A DNA stretch of 64,000 bases from Sabethes cyaneus (GCF_943734655.1 NC_071355.1:58651449-58715448); one strand, 5' to 3'; counted from the first letter of the stretch, positions 10,831-22,215 are shown. Made by a program: numbers and translations. Notes: generated from the sequence alone by a model not told the origin.

Positions 10831-11689
10831 AATATTGACGATACTTTATTAGGAATCAAGTTCGGTTTGGAAATGTAGTATCATGTTGTTCAGTAAGAAA
10901 GTCCTGCGGAACTAAATTTGAACCAAATATGAACTTCTGAGTTCATTCCTTAAGTGAAATCCTAACTTTTGGTTGCTTGGGAAGCCTTCCTTTATGTTCA
11001 AGTTGAAGAAAAAGATGCATATTTTCTTTGTAAGCCAAATGGGTCATAAAAAATGGCAAAAAAAAATTATTGGAAACTTTTTCGAGCCAATATTTTTTTC
11101 TTTTCCTCTAAGAATAGGTTAAGGGATTTTTATGATATTTAATAAATTTTGAAGTGCTCTTCAACATCAAAAACTATTTACATACATGATTTACAATGAT
11201 TATGTTAAAATGGCTTTACTGTGCTGCAGGTTGAGATATCCAAACTTTGGTCAGTCGAAAATTGTTTTTCAAAGTTTTATCCATTTTTTATGATTGTAAA
11301 CTGCTGTATAAGTAAGTTAAAGGTTTTTGTAATATGCGTTGTGCCTTTTTATGCTTTATACTGAGTTGACGGTCAAATAAGCATTGGCATCCTTACCGGT
11401 CGCTATTGTCTTGTCTCGCCCATTATTTTCGACAGAAATCGGTCTAAATTTAATGCTTGATGTTCGAGGAATACCATATGTACAAATAATATGGATTTTG
11501 TTTTTATTATTGTAAAAACGAAAAATGTCTCAACCTACAGCAACAATTTTTTTCGCGAATTTTAAGTACCTTCACGGAAATGACTTTTCCAATGATGTAT
11601 AACACTCATAATTATAACATTCTGATGAAGTTTTATGGACCGAAAACAAAATTTGTCTCAATCTTTAGCTATCTCCCCTACTATTACAA
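10831..11689. other. AT-rich spacer, nothing recognised
   Basis: Non-coding. A TTGCTTGGG motif at ~10972 resembles the right end of CCCAAG-type MITEs, but no partner was found. Confidence 0.4.
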
Positions 11690-12473
11690 GTCTGATTTTG
11701 AGTCCAATTCGTAATCTCAATACAAGTTCAATTTATAATCCAGCTTCCAACTCGACCGGAAATAAAACTTGAAGTCGAATGTTAAAATTTAAGTCGAATG
11801 TCACTTTCAGTTTTAAATTTAATTTCAAATAAAGTTTTGTGTAAAATTTCGAGTCTAATTTTAAAGTTAAGTTCAATTCCAATTTTAAGTCCTATTTCAA
11901 GCGCAATGTTCAGTTTCAGTCAACTTTCAATTTTTGTCCAATTTTAAGATCAATTTCAATTTCAATTTGAAGTGAAAATAAGAATTCAGTTTATAAATTT
12001 ATTTTAAGTCCAATTGGTTGTTCCATTTCAAATTATATTTCACGTTGAATTTACAGTCCAAATTCAAATCTAACTTGAAAAACTTGGACTTGAAAAATTT
12101 CTAGTTTAATTCAAAATCTAACTTTCAGTTTAGTTTGAGGTAAAACCAACATTAAATTGGTCCAGGCTAAAGTCCAATTTCATGCTAATTTCGTGCCAAA
12201 AAATTCAAGTTCAAGTCCACTTTCGAGTTCAATTTCAGGTTTAGTTTCAAGTTCAATTGTATCAGCATCTTTGGCTAGAGCAGCACGTTCCTCACAATCG
12301 TGTGGAAGATTTGTTTTTCATTGTAAGTAAAATTCCGCAGAAATGGAACTGCAATTTAAATCCCATTTCAAGTATCTGCTATTTCATGTCCAATTTCAAA
12401 TTCAATTCAAAACCAAATTCTAGTGTAAATTCGAGTTCAATTTTATGTTTAATTTAAAGTCTAACTTCCAACG
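11690..12473. repeat. Degenerate TTCAAGTCCAATTT-type minisatellite, segment 2
   Basis: About 780 bases of loosely tandem words (AAGTCCAATTTCAA, AATTTCAAGTTCAATT, TTTTAAGTCCAATT) with no fixed period. Not coding. The last 23 bases are duplicated at 13390-13412 around the insertion described next. Confidence 0.7.
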
Positions 12474-13389
12474 AGTTTGTAAAACAAAATTTAATAAAAC
12501 GAATTATCGGTTCCGTACGAATTGGGAAGTTGGAAATAATCAAGCAGATTAGTTGTTAAAATAATCAAACAGATTAGTTTTTCGGCCAGCGGCAGCAGAT
12601 ATAGAATTAGCATGTGCCTTGAAGATAGTGACAAACTAGTTACATGTTTGGATGCAGACGGAATTACTGGAGGAAACTGTTACTGGAAGCGGTCCGAATT
12701 TACGCTTGTGCATACGGTAGTGACTTTTGCGGTTTATGAAGTTCTGCCCCGGAGGCACCCAAAACCTAGCTTTCGAATAGGACTTTAAACTGTTTCAAGT
12801 TTAATCGAAAATGCTGTTCAGTGGCGGGATTTAATGGAATGGACGAAGAAACAAATGCCAGTGAGGTCGTTTCATAACTTCACTCGTTTATCTATTTGAT
12901 TTTCCTGCATTCATATATTTTATTATTTCTAAATTTTATTCTTTTACTAAGTAATTAAAATGATGCCAGGTAGACGGAATTTTTCAATTTTCAGAGAGCG
13001 AAAAAAAGGCGCTATAACCTTGGCCTAATGCAGCCAGACTATGGTTAATGCCATAAGTTCATCCCCGAGGGTCCGGAGTATCACTTAACCTTTATTAGCA
13101 AAGATACTCCCAACGACTACAATTTGTAATCTGTAAATTAATCAATATCTTCAAGGGAAGCGTTTGGTACGGGAGGTCCACGCTTTCTTCCTTCCCCTTG
13201 ATTTCAATGAGTTGAATGGAATTAAGTATCATTTTTAATTCCACTTAATTCTTTGGAATTCTCTCAGCGGTACATGCTGCGCAGTTGGCCTGGCCGTTGA
13301 CAAGAAAAATGTCCGATTTAAGCAATCGGCATTTTCCAGGATGCCTTCAAGTATTGGCTGCGTTAGTGTGAGATAAGATAAGATAAGAT
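12474..13389 (+). mobile_element. 916-base retroposon-like insertion with 23-base target duplication
   Basis: The 23-base string at 12451-12473 (begins AATTTAAAGTC, ends TTCCAACG) recurs exactly at 13390-13412. The DNA between ends in GATAAGATAAGATAAGATA, a microsatellite tail typical of target-primed non-LTR elements lacking poly(A). The 3' 400 bases are GC-richer (GCGCTATAACCTTGGCC, CCCCGAGGGTCCGG) and resemble a LINE 3' UTR. The 5' part holds a ~20-base tandem duplication (AATAATCAAGCAGATTAGTT). No RT motif is left, so it is a truncated LINE or a SINE of unknown family. Confidence 0.75.
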
Positions 13390-13412
13390 AATTTAAAGTC
13401 TAACTTCCAACG

Positions 13413-13925
13413 TTCGTATCTTATTTCATTTTCAATTTTAGGTATAATTTCAAATTTAATTCTAAGTCCAATTTCAAATCCCATTTTTATTTCAATTTCA
13501 AATTAGGTTTTACTCCAAATGCCAGTTCAACTATAAGTTCAATTTTCAAATAAAATACCAATTTTTATCCCTTTGCCAGAAATTTATGATTTTATATCTA
13601 ATTTTAAGTAAAAGTTCGTGTTTAATTCCAAGTCCAATTTCAGCTCCGGTTTAAAGTGAGATTTCAAATCCAATTACAAGTCCATTTTGTTTGTCCACTA
13701 TGTCCAAGTTTTTGTAGTAATAAATAAAATAACTCTTATTAAGACCAATTCCTATTTCAAGTTCATGTGACATGAATCCTGTCTAATTTCAATTTGAATT
13801 CAAAATTCTAATTCTAGTCCAGTTCAATCTAAAGTTTAATTTCCGATTTAATTTAAGCTTAGTCTACAAGCCTAAATCGGCCAATTCCAATTTTATGTAT
13901 AATTTTAAATCACTAACTGAGGTGC
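13413..13925. repeat. Degenerate TTCAAGTCCAATTT-type minisatellite, segment 3
   Basis: Continues segment 2 after the insertion, with the same words at irregular spacing. It ends near 13920, where ordinary sequence resumes. Confidence 0.65.
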
Positions 13926-15359
13926 CATGGCTAGTCTTTTCTGTAATTCGGAAACATTGAATTTTTATTCTAATCAGACGGTATTTTTGCGATAAGTTAA
14001 CTAAATGCATCAAAATATATCTGGCAACTTACGACTACTAGAATTTTCTAGGCCTTAAACATGCCCCACCTTCTGTTTATGGCTGGGCACGCCAGTGGTG
14101 AAGGGGGATTATAAGTTAAATTTGATGATACCTGAGGGATATCCGCTTTAGTCGTAATGTCTTGTGCATGTTGTAAAGATGAATGCTATGAAAGACCTGG
14201 GAAATATTAGTTGAGACCATATATCTGACATTTTGTCGTGAGCAGTTATGGCTATTTCACCCCGTAGCTTTCTTAGGGAGATCTGATTTGGCCCGCACCA
14301 TGCCTACACTATACTGCTTTATAACGGACCATGTTACAGGTCGCTCCCCAAGTAGCTCACTTCCTTCTCATTTAGTCTCTGCCTCCGATTTATGATCAGA
14401 AACAGTCATAAAGCAGGCCGAATACGACGGAAATGTGCAACTAGGGCCTTTTCTACTAAAGGTCAACGATATACAAATACGTAAAATATTGTAAAAATAT
14501 GGATGAATATGAATGTAAAACTTTTCAGCATACAAGTAATTAACTGCAATGTGCCGGAAAATGAACCATCTAAACACACTTCCACTTATTACGCTAAACT
14601 TTAAACGCCACCCACCGTCCGGCACTGGTAATCAGTCACGCAAAAGTGTGCGTGATAAAGTATCATTTTCAGCATTACTAAGGATAAGCTGATAGCACTA
14701 CTCACAGCCGGGTAGGTGCTTCAGCGTCATGCGGTTTCCCGTCGCTTTTTTTTACGCTTCTCCGCCAATGTTGCGTTCCAGCTGGTCATGATTTTTGACA
14801 GTTAATTTAGCCGCAGGCCGGTTTTTGGCTTTTTTGTTGGCTTCTTCGGAACCGGCAGTAAGTAGGTACTTAGTTTGTTACTAAGTTATATAAAATAAGC
14901 ACGCGGATTCTGAAGCCCGTCAGGTGGGCGGAATACAGTTTTGCAAGTGATTGTAAAGCATGGCATATTATCGCTCGCAAGTACACCATATCGACGTGAA
15001 GTGCTATCTCGGTTAATGGTGCTTTACGGGTAAGTGTCTGCTTTACGAACTACTTTTGTATTTTTTTACATTTCAATTATTTATTTTCCTATTCATGGTA
15101 TGTTTTTCTACCATGAATAGGTTGTCGTAAGTTGTAAAACACATTCGCATACACAGTCTTGATACTTTTAATTAATTTGAAAATTTTACCGGAGCGAATT
15201 AGATGGGATTACCTTCTAATGGCGGCAGTTCGTCATTATTGTAACAGCTCTAAACATATTTGAATTGGTGGTATAAAGATAATTATGCTGTATTGATTTT
15301 ACGAGATTTTTAAATTGATGCAATTTTACTTTTATAGTAAGGTATAAAACGGTAGGAAA
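13926..15359. other. Intergenic; one strong hairpin
   Basis: No supported gene. At 15089-15121 a 13-base perfect stem (CCTATTCATGGTA and its complement) encloses a short T-rich loop. A GC-richer patch at 14700-14950 shows no consistent coding frame. Confidence 0.5.
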
Positions 15360-15860
15360 GAGTAAGTAATACAACCGATGTCAGTGTGGGACCCCGCGCA
15401 GGGAACGCACCTAAGCGCGTAATTGATTGCTCTGTATCATGCCTCTCGTTGATTATTATTGCGTTCGTGCCCGGATGACCACCCTTAACGAACACAATGT
15501 GCCAAACTGGTGCATGCTTCGCTCGCTCGGGCCAGGACGACGAAACCCATTCAATATTATGCAATCGTACCGTGATGAGCTCGGCCTATTATCCGGTTCG
15601 ACAGGCTCCCGGACATCGTCAGGGCTCATTAGTCAAGCTACGGATCACGATTAAGTTAGCCTTTGGGTTCCCCGCTGCGCTGGTGCGATTATTTTAAATC
15701 TGTCATCACCGCCATCATCGGAGTCGTTTCGTGCGAAATCGGTGGTGTCACGTTTGCCGATATTATACGGTCGTCCATATGTCGTCCGATCAGCCGCGAT
15801 TAACGTACGGACTGGTAATTTATAAGACCGTTCCTCAAGAGGACAGCGCAAAAAATCCAG
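15360..15860. other. GC-richer, repeat-free block
   Basis: Stands out from its AT-rich surroundings and shows none of the repeat words seen elsewhere. Short open frames exist on both strands but none continues with convincing codon structure. It could be an exon of a noncoding or divergent gene, or regulatory DNA. Confidence 0.35.
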
Positions 15861-16420
15861 CGTGGTGTTGCATATAATTTGGCTATGGATACTTTTTCAC
15901 GCGTATCACTCAATTATTTTCCTAATTTTTTCAATAAATGGTGCAAAATTTGGCAAGCTGTATTGATTTTCGTAGCCTTAAGCAATAAAAGCTCAAACCG
16001 TTAAACAGTTTTTATATTTGCACGCATCAGATAAAATTAAAGCATACATTTCAAACGGAAATAGATGAAATTCGTTTTCACACTTTCCCTAACTTCACCT
16101 GCATCTTAATACAGTAGGATTTCCATTTTGTCATTGCTCGATTTAGGGCAATACAAAATGTTTCATTTCCAATAATATACTTAATGCGCTTTTTGAAATC
16201 TTTAATTTTTTCTATTTTCTGGTGAATTTGCCTTGTTCATGATAACTGACATAAAATGGATTCCAACTGTTCATAACAATTTGATTTCGTATTTATTCAT
16301 TTTAAATTTGAGTCTTCAATTCTGACTTCTATACGTTTTGCTAAATATATAGTATAAAGGTATAGGAATCAAACCGATCAAAGGTATAGGAAAACCGAAT
16401 ATGTAAAGAAGATCCAAAAC

Positions 16421-16530
16421 ACACGATGAAATTTAAGTCGGATATGCTGCACAACAACGGAAACTGTTGAAAATTTATTATTTATTCTTTCGAATATTTT
16501 ATTACGGTGTAAACCAAATCGATTACGATA
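16421..16530. repeat. Copy 3 of the ~150-base dispersed repeat
   Basis: Carries ACGATGAAATTTAAG, ATGCTGCACAACAACGGAAA, GTTGAAAATTTATTAT, ATTTTATTACGGTGTAAACC and AATCGATTACGATAATCT in the same order as the copies at 1.7 and 3.3 kb. Confidence 0.6.
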
Positions 16531-16649
16531 ATCTAGCAGTATTACCCCAAGCAAACAGGCGGGACAGTTAATTGGTCTATGCAAGAACAATTCATCTTTC
16601 AAAAAAGCATGCTCGCAATATCTAAAATTAAAATGAAATTAAATTAAAG

Positions 16650-16740
16650 TTCGAAAACAGACACTGAGGAAGCCTGCAAGTCGTAGGCGAAATACGTATC
16701 TGTCGTGAATAAAATATACATAGTAGAATTAAATTGGATA
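16650..16740 (+). repeat. Conserved hairpin tail module, copy 1
   Basis: AAACAGACACTGAGGAAGCC followed by TGCAAGTCGTAGGCGAAATA is shared almost letter for letter with 57103-57175. A stem GCCTGC/GTAGGC with loop AAGTC is visible. It is followed by an A/T-rich tail. Such short GAAGCC...GTCG...GAAA..CGT modules are seen in 3' tails of some LINEs and SINEs; the assignment is inference. Confidence 0.55.
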
Positions 16741-17219
16741 AGTTTTCTTCTTTTTTAATTTTATATTTCTTATTTTTAATGCAAAATAAGTACTAAGAAG
16801 TGAATAGTAACAATTAATAGTAACAATAGTAACAATTAGAATTAAGTAGTGAGAAGTAAGCAGGCCGTCAATGGCCTTGTTGGTTATTACTTTTCAAAGA
16901 TGGAGACGGCTGCGTCTGTTACTGATTACTGTTAATGTTCCTGTTGCTGTCAATTGAGCCGCAATCAGTTAATGGTTATGGACAGTCCGCAGAAATCTCA
17001 TATTCAATTTATGCAATACACCTGAATTGAGGCAATATGCTGCTCATTTTTTGCTGTTTTTAGTACAAATGATATGAACTCAGCATTGCCAACCTGAAAC
17101 CAACGATTCAAGGGAATCACTTAAGCTTTAATTAATTTTCTTCAGCCAGGTTTTGGTTAATTTTAAGAAGCGGACAATTTGAAAAACTAAGCTTTGAGAT
17201 CAAAAATATCAGTTAAGAG

Positions 17220-17544
17220 CAGGGATGCAACGATCACTTTGACTCAATTCACATTCATTTGACAGTACCGTCTCTGCCAAGCAAAATTTGACAAAGTTAT
17301 ATATAGGATGTTTGTAGAATTAGATATTATCTACAATTACAAGTGAATGTTCACTTGGCTACTAATGAGCTACTAGCATTGTAGCAACGTAAATACAAAA
17401 GATACAGCCCAGTTTCATTCAGAAAAGTTGTAGAAAATAACTTGTTCTTCGATCGTCCCATGTATAACTTTTTCAAATTCTGCTTGACTGAGACGGTACT
17501 GTCAAATGAATGTAAATTGAGTCAAAGTGATTGTGCCATCCCTG
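17220..17544. mobile_element. hAT-type MITE with exact 8-base target duplication
   Basis: GTTAAGAG occurs directly before (17212-17219) and directly after (17545-17552). The ends are CAGGGATG... and ...CATCCCTG, and the inverted arms match over ~88 bases (CACTTTGACTCAATT, CATTTGACAGTACCGTCTC). A CAGGG end with an 8-base duplication is diagnostic of hAT elements. At 325 bases and without coding capacity it is non-autonomous. One end of a related copy lies at 22533. Confidence 0.92.
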
Positions 17545-17552
17545 GTTAAGAG

Positions 17553-18331
17553 CAACAAAATTGACTGACAGGTTTGTCGATCAGTCATTCAGTACTGCAA
17601 TTCATGAATGAATTGTTTTGAAGGGAAGAAAACTGAGAAAGACGAATACCGTCAACAGTTCAGTAGCCACGTCTATGGGCTGACAGATAAAAAAATATTC
17701 CAGATTTTGTAATAGTGCAATTGTCAAAATCGGCAGCCTAAAATTGTAAACATATCGCCGCAAGCATTTGTTTCGCTGGTTGTAAATAGTGTCAGTCTGC
17801 GGTAATCGCTTTGGTTCAATTGGTTCAAGCGTCATTCACGACATTGCGTAACTCTATACAATAAGACTCTATTAACACTTTTTCAAATGTCGTCAACATG
17901 CGAATCAAAACAAAATTTATCACCAGTTGAGGCCACAAATCGCAGCGAATTCAACTAATAATCTACAAATCTAAGGCAAAGTAATTATCAATCATTTGCA
18001 AACTCGTAGTGATCAAGACAAAAATTGTTACAGGATGGATGTAGCTCCAATCGAGGTTCCTGAACACGAGGTCTAGTTTCGCGAAGTTGAATTTTTGGAG
18101 TCCGAAGGAAACAGCACGAACGAGAAAAACAATGAAAGTAACGATGCATTGTCGGAAACCGAGCATCTGGAATAGAGCATTCTAATAATATGAGAATATG
18201 GATGTAATTCCTCATTCATTATCAGATTCAGCTGAAGAACCAACCAAAAATGATAAATCATAAATCCTAGCAAAAGACAATCACCGTCAAACTTTCAGCG
18301 GCGGATTACAAAAAATATCAGTTTCACTTCG
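17553..18331. other. Intergenic with an acidic broken frame
   Basis: An ATG at 18035 follows an acceptor-like TTGTTACAG and opens a Glu/Ser/Asn-rich frame (FLESEGNSTNEKNNESND), but with an early stop after EVPEHEV and a second stop near 18173. It could be a decayed exon related to the open frame that follows. Confidence 0.25.
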
Positions 18332-18613
18332 TTGGAGTTTTTTACGCTCGTTTGTTCCGGAAGCGACATACGTCAGATTACGTATACAAACGCGATGTAT
18401 ATGGAAGAATATTATCTGAATTACACCAGTGCATTTGGCAAAATTCCAAAAATTTTGTTTCCCGTGAAATTATCGTTTGATGTTCTGGAAACTGGAAAAC
18501 ATGTACGATGGGCCACCAAACAGACTCTGGATATGACCGATATTGGAAAGTATATTCTGCTAAAACATGGAAAAACAAAAAAGCTTTATACACTGGACGA
18601 TTGGCGGAACTAG
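18332..18613 (+). other. Open frame of ~93 codons, possible exon or pseudogene remnant
   Basis: The frame reads ...SGSDIRQITYTNAMYMEEYY... KLSFDVLETGKHVRWATKQT ... and stops at 18611 after LDDWRN. Composition is protein-like (few low-complexity runs), but no ATG starts it naturally and I recognise no domain. It follows an acidic broken frame and precedes a G/C-tract hairpin, so it may be the tail of a decayed transposon gene. Confidence 0.25.
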
Positions 18614-18624
18614 TTCACATTTCT

Positions 18625-18712
18625 AGGGGGGGCTAGAGTCCCCGGCATTTTTTTCGACCATTTTTTTTGGTCGGCCAATTTTCTAGGGACTAGCCCCCCC
18701 CCCCCCCCGCCT
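18625..18712. repeat. Hairpin with G7 and C15 tracts
   Basis: GGGGGGGCTAGAGTCCC pairs with GGGACTAG followed by fifteen C. Inside it CGACC/GGTCG closes an eight-T loop. The whole could form a long stable stem and is prone to length change. It may be the tip of a degenerate element. No coding content. Confidence 0.7.
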
Positions 18713-19929
18713 AATTCCGCCAATGGCGAGAACAGCAAATTACTATCAAAATGGTGTGGGAGCGAAGTACAAGTACACATTTTCTAGCACTCTGTAGCGA
18801 TTACTTCACACACGCTGTGTACAAAACACGACCGCATATCTAGGTAAAGCAGGACTACGTAAAAGTCTCTTTGTAGTGTTAGTAGCATGTATCCATGCGG
18901 GAAAACATTCGATATATGCAGCATAAATACATGCTACATGCGTTATATGTAACATTTATCAAAGTAGTAATATTGTATACGTCCAATACTCGATGTATAT
19001 TTCAGAGTTATTTCTATGTGCATTTGGAAACAATTTAACAAAATCAAGAACACACACTAATATTTTCCTGTTACCTTACAGAAATTAAAGATTTTATCAC
19101 CAATCGTTTCACCACGTTGACGGAGTTTTACCAATTCAATCTCATTTTATCAACTGTACATCTTTTCACTACACTTCCAATGAAACGTCAAACATGTGCA
19201 TCAGCTGTAGCGCACTTTTCCATCACAGATATCAAATTCTCCTAGGTTTAATCGACTCGCCGTAAAGAATTTGCAATCTGTTGATACAATGAAGTTTAGT
19301 CATTTTTTCTGGCACACTTCCCTAACACAAACATCAAATTGGACAAATTTAATCGCGTTCGATAGAAATTTGTTGGCACAAGAGGGCTTTGTCACTCTTT
19401 CTGGCGTACTTCCCAACCAAGGACACCAAATAGTCTAGGTTTAATCGCGGTGTTAAGAAATCCTGTTGAGATGAGGGAGCTTTGTCACTTGTTGTGGTGG
19501 CTTACTTCCCAAGCACAGATATCAAATTGGTATAGGTTTAGATCATCGTAAAGAATCTTCCAACCAATCACGAAGCGAGGATTTCCAGTTGGACAATGCT
19601 TCATTATTTTCAATTTTTCAATAGTACATACTTTAAAATCAATAGGTTTCATTATTAGAGTGGATGCGTAGAAGGTGCTGGTTTTCCGATCAATTGGCGT
19701 AAAAATATTTAAAATCGATCTGGAAACCACTAAGTTATTAGCACTCAAAATCTTTCATTTTTCGTGACGCCCGCAGTTTTTGATTTTTTGGAATTACCTT
19801 CTACCAGCTACCTTCCTGAAAGACGTAATCCTACGTCAAAAAGAACCTCGTTCATTATTGGATGCAATGAAAGCATCCTTACCGCCAGAAGAAAATGAGT
19901 CTAGCAGAAGATTAGTTAGTGCTGCTTGA
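18713..19929. other. Intergenic, nothing recognised
   Basis: AT-rich. From 19160 to 19560 phrases such as ATCACAGATATCAAATT, CTAGGTTTAATCG and TTGTCACT recur at ~100-120-base spacing (about 19225, 19330, 19430 and 19520). This suggests a diverged four-unit tandem array, with no gene. Confidence 0.4.
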
Positions 19930-20825
19930 ATGATATTTGAAAGTGGTGTTTTATCGCCTCGCATACTCTAAGATTTCTCTTTAAATACTTTTTTGCCATT
20001 CCGAAAATCACTTCAATCGGATTATCCTATGCTTATGCTTAATCCGAAAATCACTTCATTCGGGTTACAAAATGGGCAGTAGGCCGGCAAAAAAAGAGGA
20101 ATTATTCCTATAAGGAACGCAAATATTGTATGATATTTGAATCACAGTGAATGCAAGCACCATCCATCACCCATACAGAAAATTTACCAGGATATGATCG
20201 TACATTATTGTTGAACAGACCACCATTTTCCTACAACAATCGAAAAATATTTGACTAGTGAATGTGAATGTGCCCTCTGTCTCGAAAACTCGACTATGCC
20301 GCATTGTCCTAAAAAGCAAAGACAAGAAACTCTTGGCTTTCGCCAAAATTCACCTCTAACCACTAAGTTTTGTCCTTTCATTTTATATCCTCGGTTTCGT
20401 ACGAGCTTTCTGTTTGCAAAAGAAACTTCATCAAGAAATAATAGTTGACGAAGATCCCATTTGAAGTATATCTTTCAATGTCTTTTTGGCGTATCTGCAA
20501 TAGCTCTCCTCTCCAGCACTTTCCAAGTCATTCCACGTGAGCGCAATATATAACAGATGGACGATGCGCTAATTGAAACTCCAAAGTGTAGGGTACACTT
20601 TTGGCGAGCTTCATCGTGATACAAAATGGGATTTTTCCGGTACTGATTTATAAGCCAGGCTCGTTTGTCAGCATCAAACTTCCTGAAGGTTCTCTGTCGT
20701 TTCCTGTGAGATACAGTTCCTTCTTGTTCGTATTCGATTATCCAAAAACTAACGGTGGATTTTGACTTGTTATAGATTGTAGGTAACTGTAATCGTGATA
20801 ATCTGAGGAAGTAGTAGCCATACAA
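19930..20825 (-). pseudogene. IS630/Tc1-type (DDE_3) transposase pseudogene
   Basis: Minus-strand reading starts with a helix-turn-helix region (NKSKSTVSFWI; GVSISASSICYILRSRGMTW; KVLERRAI). After a stop it continues as WDLRQLLFLDEVSFANRKL, whose FLDE holds the first catalytic Asp. Further on VWVMDGACIHCDSN gives the second Asp, and IIPLFLPAYCPFCNPNEVIF gives the final acidic residue (Glu). The NP-EVIFG segment is then repeated (NPIEVIFGMAKKYLKRNLRV), a short internal duplication. Several stops and frameshifts make it dead. The order and spacing of D-D-E blocks identify a DDE_3-type transposase. No terminal repeats were located. Confidence 0.8.
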
Positions 20826-20959
20826 ACAATGATATTTGCAAGATGAAATTTAATGAGAATTCGCGACAAAACATTTTATTTTTGGATTGATGGATAATGT
20901 TTAGAAAATAATGCAAAATAACTCTACAGTGGCGATGACAAGGCCTGTCATTTTTGACA

Positions 20960-21336
20960 CCCAGCTAGCATTTTCATATGTATAAAAAAGGTAAAAATCA
21001 GCATTACGTACAGATATACATGCTAAATAAATCGTATTTGATGCGCAAAATTGGCATATCCGTATTATTTTGGAGGCGATATACGTGATTACGAATAATT
21101 TTGAGCGTTACGACTATATAAGTATTTATATACGATAATATCCGATTAAGCGTGAGTCGCTCCGTACTACTCTACGATTTTGTGCTGAAAATCGTATGTA
21201 TGTCAGTCATTATCGTTATATACGATAAATAATTAACTTGGTCCCACTTTATCCAGCTTTAGTTACGATTTCGAGTTTGTTAGGAGATATTTACGATAGT
21301 TTTCGTACATTGATATTCGAGTTGGTGCTAGCTGGG
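20960..21336. mobile_element. MITE with CCCAGCTAGCA terminal repeats
   Basis: The left end CCCAGCTAGCA and the right end TGCTAGCTGGG are exact inverted repeats of 11 bases. The 377-base interior is AT-rich, with repeated TATACGAT/ATCGTATA words and no coding capacity. Just outside, TTTTTGACA and TGTCAAAAG form another inverted pair. A clean target duplication is not evident, so the superfamily is undecided. Confidence 0.75.
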
Positions 21337-21429
21337 CACTCTTATCTGTCAAAAGCAAAAATGACCATTTTTACGACGGTTCAAAACAGGACTGTTCCGA
21401 ACGGTCCTGTCCAGTAATCATGTGTGGTG

Positions 21430-22215
21430 TGGATAGAGGGGGTGCCTAGGGGACCAGTCCCCTTCCAGAGTTCAGCAGATGCAAGAACACGGTTTTTCGC
21501 ATAAACTGACGGGACTGATCAGAGTTGCATTGGATCGAGTTTGTGTTTCGTGCGCATCTCCGATACACCCTCGAGTCCCTTCGAGATGCAGCGAGCGTTG
21601 AGTCAAGGTGGCGGCTTATCCTGCATGCTGTTCTACGTTGCTCTTGAGGGGGTAATCCGACGAGCGGGTATCAAAACGAGAAGCACAATTTTTACCAAGG
21701 GTAGCCAACTCGTAGCCAGCAACTTTGCGACCTAAAGCACTACGATGGAAAAGCTACGATCGCCGCCGTACGAAGCTGACAATCTACAAAACCATTATAA
21801 GATCGGTAGTTCTTTACGGAGTTGAAGCCTGGACGCTGGTCACAGAGGACGACATACGCGCCATTGCCGTGTTCGAACTCGAGAAAGAGTTCGAGAAAGC
21901 GCTGCAGACGATATTTGGCGGAGTACAATCACGAGCTTGGAGAGATTCCCATCGTACGTCTGACGAAAGTCGGTAGGCTACGGTGGTCCAGACATATAAG
22001 AATTCCGGACGACAATGCGATGAAAATAGTTCTCTTCAACAACCCCACCGGCACCAGGAACAACGGGGCTCTACTTGCAGGATGGCTCGATCAAGTCGAA
22101 AGTGATTTACAACTTCTGAGACGACTGGCGACGAGTGGCCCAAGAATGGAAGACGACTGCTTAGCACGAGCCACTCCGGCTCTATGCTGCGGACGACAAC
22201 GACGGCGATAGCGTT
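21430..22215 (+). pseudogene. LINE remnant, RT to C-terminus (family B)
   Basis: Plus-strand frames give FSHKLTGLIRVALDRVCVSC, then GGGLSCMLFYVALEGVIRRA (the RT block normally RQGD.LSC.LFN), then, after a jump, RRRTKLTIYKTIIRSVVLYG VEAWTL, then IFGGVQ, EIPIVRLTKVGRLRWSRHI and a WLDQVESDLQ-like tail. The catalytic ADD segment is deleted at ~21720 and frames shift near 21930. The same family appears at 42.1-43.5, 59.7-60.9 and probably 63.2-64 kb. The clade is not assigned. Confidence 0.8.

Noticed and set aside
14700..14950. Possible histone-like or lysine-rich coding segment
   Set aside because: Lys-rich residues appear in one minus frame but stops interrupt it and no histone motif is present.
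20960..21336. Assignment of this MITE to the hAT or Tc1/mariner class
   Set aside because: Neither an 8-base nor a TA duplication is evident at its borders, so no superfamily is claimed.
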